Source of the DNA: JACVRM01 sp046262315
Lineage (GTDB): Bacteria > Actinomycetota > Thermoleophilia > Gaiellales > Gaiellaceae
NCBI GenBank assembly: GCA_046262315.1
Contig: JBHEMZ010000114.1
Span: forward strand, 1 to 5,716
Reading direction: 5' to 3'
DNA length: 5,716 nt
Position 1 is the first letter of the stretch. Each line of letters begins with the position of its first letter. Both the position numbers and the translations under genes were made by a program. Under the pieces are notes generated by a model. That model worked only from the letters and a program-made list of their open reading frames with translations. It was not told the origin of the DNA and did not search any database. Of the stretch, positions 1-5,716 are shown in pieces.

Positions 1-767
1 ACCAGCAGCGACTCCGAGCCCGCGATCGAGCCGAACAGGGGCAGGACGAGGTCGGAGAGGATGTCGCCGTCGCGGTTCAAGGCGGGTACGACGAGCGGCG
101 CGCCTGACGCGCTCAGCAAGAGAGCGAAGGTGGCGTCGATCAGCTGCGGCTCGTAGCGGACATCGGGGTGTCGCTCGGCGGCCGCGTCCATCTCCTCTTT
201 GAGCATGCCCTCGTAGACCGGGCTGACGGTGTACTTCGGTCCGCCGAAGACCTTGGCGCCGGTGCGCTCTGCCTCGCGGAACGCGAACTCTGCGACCGAG
301 CGGCAGATGCGGCGCTCGATGCGCTCCGTGCGGAAGGCGATCTCGTCGTCGCCCGTGCCCTCGCGCCACTCCTTGGCGCCGTACGCGTCGCCGACCGCCA
401 TGCGCACGACCGAGATCGGCTCGTGGACGCCGCCGAGGGGCACGACCCCCGGAATGCGCCTGCCCGTGCGGATGATCACGCGGCCCCCGATCTCCTCGCG
501 CAGGATCGCGTTCGGCGAGCCGACGTCGCCCACGCCCTCCGGTGTGATCGTGGCCGCCTTCAGGCCGAGTCCCGTCTCCCGGATCCTCAGCGCCGCCTTG
601 TGGACGACGCCGTTCGAGGTCGCGCGCCGCGACTCGAGCGAGAGGTCGAAGCGCTCGAAGTCCACCGGAACTCCGGTGACGTCGGGGTCGAGCGCGCGGA
701 GCGCCTCCTCCAGCAGCTCCTGGCCGGTTTCGTCGCCTTCGAGCACGACAATCGTCGACTCGCTCAC
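1..767 (-). CDS. Isocitrate/isopropylmalate dehydrogenase family protein, C-terminus cut by window edge
   Basis: This is a decarboxylating beta-hydroxyacid dehydrogenase; isocitrate to 2-oxoglutarate with NAD(P) in the cytoplasm is the likeliest reaction. 255 codons are visible from a GTG start (complement of 765-767). Read against E. coli isocitrate dehydrogenase from memory, the substrate and catalytic positions line up with nearly identical spacing: S84, N86, R90, R100, R122, Y129 (in AYGAKEW, like Icd YAGIEW, catalytic Tyr160) and K178 (in GPKYT, like catalytic Lys230). Metal-binding aspartates are D211, D235 and D239 (NRDGDILSD). An N-terminal EGDETG loop is present. The segment before K178 (VFGGPKYT) differs from the usual VHKxNIxK, so this is a divergent branch. 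There is no Shine-Dalgarno sequence; a -10-like box lies 7 nt upstream. It is divergent from the topoisomerase gene with a 53-nt gap. Family assignment is firm, but the exact substrate and cofactor are not, because the cofactor-determining C-terminal part is outside the window. Confidence 0.88.
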   Translation of the reverse strand, partial: MSESTIVVLEGDETGQELLEEALRALDPDVTGVPVDFERFDLSLESRRATSNGVVHKAALRIRETGLGLKAATITPEGVGDVGSPNAILREEIGGRVIIRTGRRIPGVVPLGGVHEPISVVRMAVGDAYGAKEWREGTGDDEIAFRTERIERRICRSVAEFAFREAERTGAKVFGGPKYTVSPVYEGMLKEEMDAAAERHPDVRYEPQLIDATFALLLSASGAPLVVPALNRDGDILSDLVLPLFGSIAGSESLL

Positions 768-774
768 GGCGGCG

Positions 775-780
775 ATTCTA
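775..780 (-). promoter_or_regulatory. Putative -10 box (TAGAAT) for a leaderless dehydrogenase transcript
   Basis: On the minus strand TAGAAT is followed by 7 bases (CGCCGCC) and then the GTG start codon. This matches the TANNNT box of actinobacterial leaderless promoters, where transcription begins at or next to the start codon. No purine-rich Shine-Dalgarno sequence occurs upstream of the GTG and no -35 hexamer is evident. The box overlaps the palindrome TCTAGA. Confidence 0.5.
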
Positions 781-820
781 GAGAGGATTCACGGCGGGCC
801 TGGCGTGCAAGAAAGATCCA

Positions 821-1837
821 ATGGCCAACGCAGGAGTATGGCGGCGAATTGGATCGCGGCGGCGGTTCCGCTACGTCGACGCGCGCGGGAACCCCATCGC
901 GGATCCGGCGAAGCTGGCTCGGATTGAGTCGCTACGCATTCCTCCGGCGTGGCGCGACGTGCGGATATCGCCGCGCGCAGGAGCAAAGCTCCAGGCAACC
1001 GGGCTCGATGCCGCGAGCCGGCGCCAGTACCTCTATCACGCCGAGTTCCGAGCCGCGCAGGAGCAGGCAAAGTTCGACAAGCTGATCCGCTTCGCCGAGC
1101 GTCTCCCGGAATTGCGCGCTGCGATGAGCGAGCACATGGAGCTCGGCACGTACGAGCTCGACCGCATCGCGGCAGTCGCGGTGCGGCTCATCAACATGGG
1201 CTGGTTTCGCGTCGGGTCGGAGCGTTATGTCCGCGAGTCGCGGACGTACGGAATCACGACCCTCACCAAACGCCACGTCTCTGTCCGCGGGAGCCGGATC
1301 GCATTCAAGTTCCGTGGCAAGCACAGCGTGCTGGTCCGGACGCAGCTCGTCGACTCCGAGCTTGCCGATGCCGTGCGCGACCTGCTCGCGCTTCCGGGCG
1401 GCGGGCGCCTCTTCCGCTACGAGCTCGACGGCGAGGTGTTCAACCTGACAGGCGCTCGTCTCAACACGTACATGCGCACCCATCTCGGAGAAGAGTTCAC
1501 AGCCAAGGACTTCCGCACCTGGGGCGGAACGTTGATCGCCGCCGTCGGGCTTGCCGAGCGAGGCACCACCGACCACGTGCCCGAGGCGAAGCGTCGTGTG
1601 GCCGCCGTCATGCGCGTCGTGGCGCGGCGCCTCGGCAACACGCCGGCCGTCGCACGCAGCTCGTACGTCAGCCCGGCAGTCGTCGAGCAGTATCTCGAAG
1701 GGCGAACAATCGACGACTTTCGACCGCGACATTTGCGCATCGTCGGCGCGCGAGATATCTCGCTCGATGCCGAGGAGCAGGCGGCGCTCAGCTTGCTGCG
1801 CTCCTGGCGGATTCGCCGGGTGCGCGCGGCTGCTTGA
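821..1837 (+). CDS. DNA topoisomerase IB (poxvirus/Deinococcus type)
   Basis: This 338-residue enzyme relaxes supercoiled DNA by nicking one strand through a 3'-phosphotyrosine intermediate and letting it rotate, without ATP. The N-terminal DNA-binding domain (about 1-90) carries the family pattern FRYVD, ARIESLRIPPAW and the YLYH region. The catalytic domain follows, with R130 (FRVGSERY), K167 (KFRGK), R232 (DFRTWGG), N273 (RLGNTP) and nucleophile Y282 (ARSSYVSP). The spacings between these five residues (37, 65, 41, 9) equal those I recall for the Deinococcus radiodurans enzyme (R137, K174, R239, N280, Y289), and the length is also similar, so the protein looks complete and active. The ATG at 821 is chosen because it is the only start in frame ahead of the conserved N-terminus; its ribosome site is weak (GAAAG at 811-815). 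An ATG at 838 after CAGGAGT is out of frame. The small cysteine-rich gene follows after 55 nt and is probably cotranscribed. Confidence 0.95.
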   Translation: MANAGVWRRIGSRRRFRYVDARGNPIADPAKLARIESLRIPPAWRDVRISPRAGAKLQATGLDAASRRQYLYHAEFRAAQEQAKFDKLIRFAERLPELRAAMSEHMELGTYELDRIAAVAVRLINMGWFRVGSERYVRESRTYGITTLTKRHVSVRGSRIAFKFRGKHSVLVRTQLVDSELADAVRDLLALPGGGRLFRYELDGEVFNLTGARLNTYMRTHLGEEFTAKDFRTWGGTLIAAVGLAERGTTDHVPEAKRRVAAVMRVVARRLGNTPAVARSSYVSPAVVEQYLEGRTIDDFRPRHLRIVGARDISLDAEEQAALSLLRSWRIRRVRAAA

Positions 1838-1860
1838 ATATGCTTCGCTTTTCCTCACGT

Positions 1861-1876
1861 GCTCGCAAAGGCGAGC
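1861..1876 (+). other. Small stem-loop in the leader of the cysteine-rich gene
   Basis: GCTCGC (1861-1866) and GCGAGC (1871-1876) form a perfect 6-bp stem with an AAAG loop, between the topoisomerase stop codon and the ribosome site of the next gene. No T-run follows on either strand, so it does not read as an intrinsic terminator. It could stabilise or process the transcript, or be chance in GC-rich DNA. Confidence 0.35.
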
Positions 1877-1884
1877 TTCAATGG

Positions 1885-1890
1885 AAGGAG
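1885..1890 (+). promoter_or_regulatory. Shine-Dalgarno site deciding the start of the small cysteine-rich gene
   Basis: AAGGAG is the clearest ribosome binding site in the window. It is 2 nt from ATG 1893 and 5 nt from GTG 1896, and the longer spacing favours the GTG. It also places the start downstream of ATG 1881, which lies upstream of the site. Confidence 0.7.
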
Positions 1891-1892
1891 AC

Positions 1893-2093
1893 ATGGTGGC
1901 TCGAAAGACCGTCCTCGTCTGCGACAGCTGCAGTAAGGAAGTCGGCGAGAACAAGGGCGCAGTACTGCGCCTCACCTATTCAGATGCACGCCGCGGTGCA
2001 AAGCAGGCCGACCTCTGCGACGACTGCGCCGGCAACCTGCCCGGCCAGGCGGTTGCCCGCCGCGGGCGACGCCCGAAGTCCGTCGCCGCCTAG
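1893..2093 (+). CDS. Small CxxC...CxxC putative zinc-ribbon protein with basic RRGRRPK tail
   Basis: I do not recognise this 66-residue protein as a named family. It has two cysteine pairs, C10-x2-C13 (VCDSC) and C42-x2-C45 (LCDDC), separated by 28 residues; this spacing fits a zinc-ribbon knuckle pair binding one Zn ion. Between them lies a stretch that looks like a beta hairpin (AVLRLTYSD) followed by a basic segment. The tail from residue 53 is basic, and RRGRRPK at 56-62 resembles an AT-hook or the RGR motif of Lsr2, suggesting minor-groove DNA or RNA contact (inference). No signal peptide or membrane segment is seen. A strong ribosome site, AAGGAG at 1885-1890, sits only 2 nt before the ATG at 1893 but 5 nt before a GTG at 1896, so the GTG (65 residues) may be the true start; ATG 1881 is also in frame but overlaps the ribosome site. 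It lies downstream of the topoisomerase and is closed by the terminator at 2121-2144. Confidence 0.8.
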   Translation: MVARKTVLVCDSCSKEVGENKGAVLRLTYSDARRGAKQADLCDDCAGNLPGQAVARRGRRPKSVAA

Positions 2094-2120
2094 TCCGATC
2101 GATTGATCCGGGGGCGGGCC

Positions 2121-2144
2121 GTCGAGCCTGCCCTCGACCTTTTT
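2121..2144 (+). terminator. Intrinsic (rho-independent) terminator
   Basis: GTCGAG (2121-2126), a 6-nt loop and CTCGAC (2133-2138) form a perfect 6-bp stem, followed by C and five Ts (2140-2144). It starts 27 nt after the stop codon of the small cysteine-rich gene, so it ends the topoisomerase/small-protein transcript and separates it from addB. The stem is short, but the T-run is rare in this GC-rich DNA and lies on the plus-strand side only. Confidence 0.72.
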
Positions 2145-2163
2145 CGCGCTCTTTGGGAGGAGT

Positions 2164-2177
2164 CCGCGGGCCGCGGG
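2164..2177 (+). repeat. Tandem 7-bp repeat (CCGCGGG x2) upstream of addB
   Basis: Two exact adjacent copies of CCGCGGG, each containing the palindrome CCGCGG, are followed by the related CCGGCGG (2178-2184). They lie just upstream of the putative addB -10 box, with the related third copy covering the place where a -35 element would be. This could be an operator-like site or merely GC-rich low-complexity DNA. Confidence 0.4.
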
Positions 2178-2200
2178 CCGGCGGCGTCGGATGCCCCCAC

Positions 2201-2206
2201 TACCAT
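2201..2206 (+). promoter_or_regulatory. Putative -10 box (TACCAT) for a leaderless addBA transcript
   Basis: TACCAT fits TANNNT and is followed by exactly 6 nt and then the addB ATG at 2213, the geometry of a promoter whose transcript starts at the start codon. No Shine-Dalgarno sequence lies in the usual window before this ATG. The upstream terminator means that addB needs its own promoter. No -35 match is visible. Confidence 0.5.
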
Positions 2207-2212
2207 GGGTCG

Positions 2213-5128
2213 ATGGCTCTCTCGCTGGTCGTGGGGCCGGCGAACGCCGGCAAGGTCGCGCTGCTCCTGGAACGCTATGCGGCCGCCGCCGACCGCGACC
2301 CGTTCCTCATCGTGCCGACGAGATCGGACGTCGCACGCGTCGAGTGCGAGCTCTTGCGCGACGGGGGCTGCCTGCTTGGCGGGACGATCGGTACGTTCGA
2401 CGACCTCTTCCGCCGCATCGCCCGGGGCGGGGGGGCGCGCCCGGTTGTCGGCGACCTCCAGCGGGAGCTGTTGCTCCGGCGCGCGACTTCCACTGCGTCG
2501 CTGAACGGCCTCTCGGCCTCCGCGCGCTCGCCCGGCTTCGTGGAGGCGCTCGGAGAGGCGATCGCCGAGCTCCAGGCTGCGCTTATTCCACACGAGGAGG
2601 TGGGCGGCGACCTCGCGCGCCTCTACTGCTCGTACCGGGCAGAGCTCGAGGGCTTCGGCCTCTGGGACCGCGACGGCCAGCGCCTACACGCGGTCGAGCG
2701 CCTCCGCGGCGACCTGAACGCCTGGCAGGGCCAGCCCGTGCTCGCGTACGGGTTCGAGGATCTCACGGCCGCCGAGTGGGGGCTCCTCGACGCGCTCGCA
2801 GGGCGTGCGGAAGTGACGGTCTCGCTGCCCTACGAACCGGGCCGGCCTGCCTTCGCCGCGCTCGCGAGCACTGCGGAAGACCTCTCGACGCTCGCTGCTG
2901 GGCGGATCGAGGAGCTGCCTGCCGCGTTCAACGAGGTCGCGCACCCGGCGATCGCGCACCTCGAGCGCGCGCTCTTCGCGGACCGTCCGCCGCCTGCGCC
3001 GCCGCTCGAGGGCGGGGTGCGCTTCTTCGAGGGCGCCGGCACGCGTGGCGTGCTCGAGCTCGTGGGCGAGGAGATCCTCTCGCTGGTCCGTGCGGGCACG
3101 CCGCCGGATCGGATGGGAGTCGTCTGCCCGTCGCTCGAACGCGTCCGTGGACCGATCGAGACGGCGTTCGCCACACTCGGCATCCCGCACGTCGTCGAGG
3201 CGCCGGTCCGACTTGGGCAGACCGCCTGGGGGCAGGCGCTGCTGGGCCTGCTCCGCTTCGCCTGGCTCGGCGGCGGGCGTCGCGACCTGTTCTCGTTCCT
3301 GCGCTCCCCGTACTCGGGGCTGGCCCGCTCCAGCGCCGACTACGTGGAGGGGCGGCTGCGCGGACGCGCCGTCGAGTCGCCCGAGCGGGTCGAATCCGAG
3401 ACCGTCGCGCTGCGTGGGGCGCGCCTGCCGGTACTCGACGCCCTGCGGGCCGAGGGGTCGCCGCTGGCGGCCGCTCGCGAGGCGGCCGTGGTGCTGCTTC
3501 GCGCGGCCCACGGGCTTGAGCGTCCGCCCGTCGGCGAAGCGCCGCGACAAGATCTCGAGGCATTCGAGACATGCCGCCGCGCGCTCGAGGAGCTGGCCGG
3601 TTGGGAGAACCTCGAGGGCGTGGCGGGCCGCGAGGACGTGGTTGCGACGCTGGAGCGCGCGACGGTCTGGCCGCGAAGCGCCGGCGAGCCGGGACGCGTG
3701 CCGGTGGTCGACCTCCTGCGGGCGCGCACCCGGCGCTTCGACGTCGTCTTCGTGCTCGGGCTGGAGGAAGGCATCCTGCCGCGCCGCGCCCCCGGCTCGC
3801 CGTTCCTCGACGAGGACACCCGGCGGCGCCTCGGCGGGCGGCTCCAGCGACCCGACCAGCTCGCGCGCGAGCGCTACCTGTTCTACACGGTCTGCAGCCG
3901 CGCGACGCGGCGCCTCTACCTCGTGCGTGAGGCGGCCGGCGACGACGGCGCGCCCCGCGAGCCGAGCCCCTTCTGGGAGGAGGCCACCGCGGTCTATGAG
4001 GCCGACGACGTCGCCCGCTGGACGCGCCGCCGGCCGCTTTCCGCCCTGACGTGGCCGCTGGAAACCGCGCCGAGCGACCGGGAGCGGCTGCGTGCGGTGG
4101 CGACCCTCGCCGCCGATGCCGAGACGGAGTCCGTCGCCGAGGCGCTCGCCCGCGCGAACGGCTGGGAGCGCAGGCTCGAGCGCGCGCGGACCGCCTTCCG
4201 CCGTCGGACCGCGCTCCGCCACCCACTCGTGCTCGAGCAGCTGCGTGCAAGGGCAACCTTCAACGTCACCGAGCTCGAGCGCTTCGCCGACTGCTCGTCC
4301 GCGTGGCTCTTCGAGCGATTTGTCGGCCCGCGCTCGATCGACGCCGAGGTAGACCCGAAGCTGCGAGGCTCCGTCGCGCACACGACCCTGAACCGATTCT
4401 TCTCCGGGTTGCCGAAGGAGCTCGGTGCAGACCACGTCGATGAGCGGAACGTGGAGGACGCGGTGCGCTTCCTGCGCCGCTGCCTCGACGACTCGCTCGG
4501 GGGTGTGCGCATGGATCTGACGGACGTCCAGCGCCGCCAGCTCGACGGCGGGCTCTGGCGCGACCTCGAGGCGTTCGTGCGCGACGAGGCGGCCGCCGAG
4601 CTGGGCCTTGTGCCGCGCCATTTCGAGGTCTCGTTCGGCAGCGAGCGGTCGTCGCCGGCGCTCCAGCGCGGGCTTGACCTCGGTGGGGTCGTGCTCTCGG
4701 GGAAGATCGACCGCATCGACGTCGACCCGTTCTCGGCGCGCGGGATCGTCCACGATTACAAGTCCGGCAAGCATGCTCCCTCGGCGCGCGAGATCGAGCG
4801 CGAGCTGCGCCTCCAGATCCCGCTCTACATGCTGGTGTTGCGCGACCTCGTGGGTATCGAGCCGCTCGGCGGGCTCTACCGGCCGCTTGCCGGCGACCGC
4901 AAGGCGCGCGGCCTGCTTCGCGAGGACGCGCGCGGGGACCTGCCCGGCTTCGTACGTAACGACTACCTCGACGACGAGGCGTTCTGGGGACAGGTGGAGC
5001 AGGCCGGCGAGACGGCCCGCACGCTCGCGGGGCGGATCCGGGCGGGGGATGTCCGGCACGACCCGCGCGGCGGCGAATGCCCGGCCTGGTGCGACCTGTG
5101 GCGGATGTGCCGGGTGTCGCGCGCGTGA
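2213..5128 (+). CDS. addB: AddB-like subunit of a helicase-nuclease (PD-(D/E)XK nuclease, iron-sulfur type)
   Basis: This 971-residue protein is the likely AddB partner in the AddAB complex, which unwinds and resects double-strand ends for RecA. The N-terminus has a P-loop-like GPANAGKV (8-15), in which the Thr/Ser after K14 is replaced by Val. A UvrD-like core follows: VLGLEEGILPRR (515-526), a SPFLDE..RRRLGG segment and ERYLFYTVCSRA (553-564). The C-terminal RecB-family nuclease has H723 (GSVAHTTLNRF), D833 (GKIDRID), D848 and K850 (HDYKSGK) and Q868/Y872 (QIPLY). C694 (FADCSSAW) with C956, C960 and C966 would hold the 4Fe-4S cluster known from AddB; the last three are spaced C-x3-C-x5-C. 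The start is ATG 2213, because the strand of the P-loop begins right there; a TTG at 2153 would add 20 unlike residues. It is shorter than Bacillus subtilis AddB (about 1166). AddA follows with a GTGA overlap. The N-terminal motor is probably weak or structural (inference). An AdnA-like subunit is an alternative, but the gene order and N-terminus fit AddB better. Confidence 0.88.
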   Translation: MALSLVVGPANAGKVALLLERYAAAADRDPFLIVPTRSDVARVECELLRDGGCLLGGTIGTFDDLFRRIARGGGARPVVGDLQRELLLRRATSTASLNGLSASARSPGFVEALGEAIAELQAALIPHEEVGGDLARLYCSYRAELEGFGLWDRDGQRLHAVERLRGDLNAWQGQPVLAYGFEDLTAAEWGLLDALAGRAEVTVSLPYEPGRPAFAALASTAEDLSTLAAGRIEELPAAFNEVAHPAIAHLERALFADRPPPAPPLEGGVRFFEGAGTRGVLELVGEEILSLVRAGTPPDRMGVVCPSLERVRGPIETAFATLGIPHVVEAPVRLGQTAWGQALLGLLRFAWLGGGRRDLFSFLRSPYSGLARSSADYVEGRLRGRAVESPERVESETVALRGARLPVLDALRAEGSPLAAAREAAVVLLRAAHGLERPPVGEAPRQDLEAFETCRRALEELAGWENLEGVAGREDVVATLERATVWPRSAGEPGRVPVVDLLRARTRRFDVVFVLGLEEGILPRRAPGSPFLDEDTRRRLGGRLQRPDQLARERYLFYTVCSRATRRLYLVREAAGDDGAPREPSPFWEEATAVYEADDVARWTRRRPLSALTWPLETAPSDRERLRAVATLAADAETESVAEALARANGWERRLERARTAFRRRTALRHPLVLEQLRARATFNVTELERFADCSSAWLFERFVGPRSIDAEVDPKLRGSVAHTTLNRFFSGLPKELGADHVDERNVEDAVRFLRRCLDDSLGGVRMDLTDVQRRQLDGGLWRDLEAFVRDEAAAELGLVPRHFEVSFGSERSSPALQRGLDLGGVVLSGKIDRIDVDPFSARGIVHDYKSGKHAPSAREIERELRLQIPLYMLVLRDLVGIEPLGGLYRPLAGDRKARGLLREDARGDLPGFVRNDYLDDEAFWGQVEQAGETARTLAGRIRAGDVRHDPRGGECPAWCDLWRMCRVSRA

Positions 5129-5716
5129 CGGAGACCTGGGAGCCGAACGCCGAGCAGCGAGCCGCGGTCGGGGCGGGCGGCCGCGTCTTCGTGTCGGCGG
5201 GCGCGGGAACGGGGAAGACGGCGGTGCTCGTCGAACGTTTCGTGCGCGCGGTCTGCGACGAGGGGCTCGACGTCGAGTCGCTGCTCGTCATCACGTACAC
5301 GCGCCGCGCCGCCGGGGAGCTGCGCTCGCGGATCCGCGCCGAGCTGCGCCGCCGCGGCCGTCCCGAGCTCGCACGGGCGCTCGACGGCGCCTGGATCTCG
5401 ACCATCCACGGCTTCTGCAACCGGCTGCTGCGCGCGTACCCGTTTGCGGCGGGTCTCGACCCGCATTTCCGCGAGCTCGACGAGCCGCAGGCGGCGGTGC
5501 TACGCGGTGAGGCGTTCGAGGTGGCGCTCGCGCGGTTCTCGTCGTCGGACGAGCCCGAGCGGCTGCGCCTGCTCGCCACCTACGGAGCGGACGGGCTGCG
5601 GCGGATGCTGACCGGCATCTACGAGACGCTTCGCTCCGCCGGCCGCCCGCTCGTCCTCGAGCTCGGAGACAGGCCACCGTTCGAGGAGCGGGTCGAGCGG
5701 CTGCGCGAGGCTGCGC
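5125..5716 (+). CDS. addA: AddA-type UvrD/Rep helicase subunit, N-terminal part cut by window edge
   Basis: The first 197 codons of a superfamily 1A helicase run open to the right edge. Visible motifs are the Q motif (NAEQRAAV, Q11), Walker A SAGAGTGKT (24-32, K31 and T32 intact), motif Ia TYTRRAAGELRSRI (57-70) and STIHGFC (92-98), all in the order and spacing of AddA/RecB-type helicases. This is the ATP-driven 3'-5' motor that works with AddB; AddA usually also carries a C-terminal nuclease domain, which lies outside the window. The start is GTG at 5125-5127, which overlaps the addB stop TGA (5126-5128); no clear Shine-Dalgarno sequence precedes it, so translation probably depends on coupling to addB. 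The intact Walker A contrasts with the degenerate one in AddB. A plain UvrD/PcrA helicase is less likely given the neighbour. Confidence 0.9.
   Translation, partial: MTETWEPNAEQRAAVGAGGRVFVSAGAGTGKTAVLVERFVRAVCDEGLDVESLLVITYTRRAAGELRSRIRAELRRRGRPELARALDGAWISTIHGFCNRLLRAYPFAAGLDPHFRELDEPQAAVLRGEAFEVALARFSSSDEPERLRLLATYGADGLRRMLTGIYETLRSAGRPLVLELGDRPPFEERVERLREAA

Noticed and set aside
838..927. ATG 838 preceded by CAGGAGT as a start
   Set aside because: It is out of frame with the topoisomerase and opens a short frame without recognisable features.
168..1085. Plus-strand open frames across the dehydrogenase region (168-1085, 229-927)
   Set aside because: They oppose a clear minus-strand dehydrogenase with conserved active-site residues, run across the intergenic gap into the topoisomerase, and have Arg/Ser/Ala-rich sequences with no domain.
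1839..1844. TATGCT after the topoisomerase stop as a -10 box for the small gene
   Set aside because: There is no -35 match at 16-19 nt upstream; cotranscription with the topoisomerase across the 55-nt gap is simpler.
1861..1876. Stem-loop as an intrinsic terminator after the topoisomerase
   Set aside because: The perfect 6-bp stem is followed by TTCAATGG on the plus strand and by no T-run on the minus strand; the real terminator signature is at 2121-2144.
2153..2212. N-terminal extension of AddB from TTG 2153
   Set aside because: The 20 extra residues are Gly/Arg/Pro-rich and unlike AddB; the P-loop strand begins right after ATG 2213, and the GGGAGGAG at 2155-2162 lies inside the extension with no start codon at usable distance.
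3571..3930. Short internal plus-strand frames within addB, such as 3571-3930 and 3045-4049
   Set aside because: They are out-of-frame Arg/Ala/Pro-rich readings of the conserved helicase core, with no start signals or motifs.
2684..5059. 791-codon minus-strand open frame within addB
   Set aside because: Long antisense frames are common opposite GC-rich genes; the sequence is rich in Arg/Glu/Ala without any motif, while the plus strand encodes nuclease and helicase motifs throughout.

Overview
The window is uniformly GC-rich DNA with tightly packed genes, strong G/C preference at third codon positions and GTG as well as ATG starts. This base composition, together with the look of the proteins (an AddB/AddA pair with a C-terminal iron-sulfur nuclease, a bacterial topoisomerase IB, a short cysteine-rich protein), suggests a high-GC actinobacterium, perhaps of the Thermoleophilia/Gaiellales type. 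That placement rests on recollection of similar proteins, not on a search. No mobile element, tRNA, rRNA or CRISPR array was seen.

Layout. (1) Positions 1-767, minus strand: 5' part of an isocitrate/isopropylmalate dehydrogenase family gene, cut by the left edge, with the isocitrate-binding and catalytic residues conserved. (2) A 53-nt divergent gap, then 821-1837, plus strand: a complete DNA topoisomerase IB with the full catalytic pentad. (3) 1893-2093, plus: a 66-residue protein with two CxxC pairs and a basic RRGRRPK tail, not recognised as a named family. (4) 2094-2212: intergenic, with an intrinsic terminator at 2121-2144 closing the topoisomerase/small-protein unit, then a GC-rich tandem repeat and a -10-like box directly before the next gene. 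(5) 2213-5128, plus: an AddB-like subunit with a degenerate N-terminal P-loop, a UvrD-like core and a C-terminal PD-(D/E)XK nuclease framed by four cysteines. (6) 5125 to the right edge, plus: the start of the AddA-type helicase, overlapping addB by four bases.

How they fit together. addB and addA form a translationally coupled operon for a double-strand-break end-processing helicase-nuclease that prepares ends for RecA. Topoisomerase IB relaxes supercoils, and the small cysteine-rich protein next to it may be a nucleic-acid binder. Hence most of the plus strand concerns DNA topology and repair, while the minus-strand dehydrogenase is a separate metabolic gene. Two genes (the dehydrogenase and addB) have a TANNNT box six or seven bases before the start codon and no Shine-Dalgarno sequence, the arrangement expected for leaderless mRNAs. 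The window looks like ordinary core chromosome. The least explained item is the small cysteine-rich protein.
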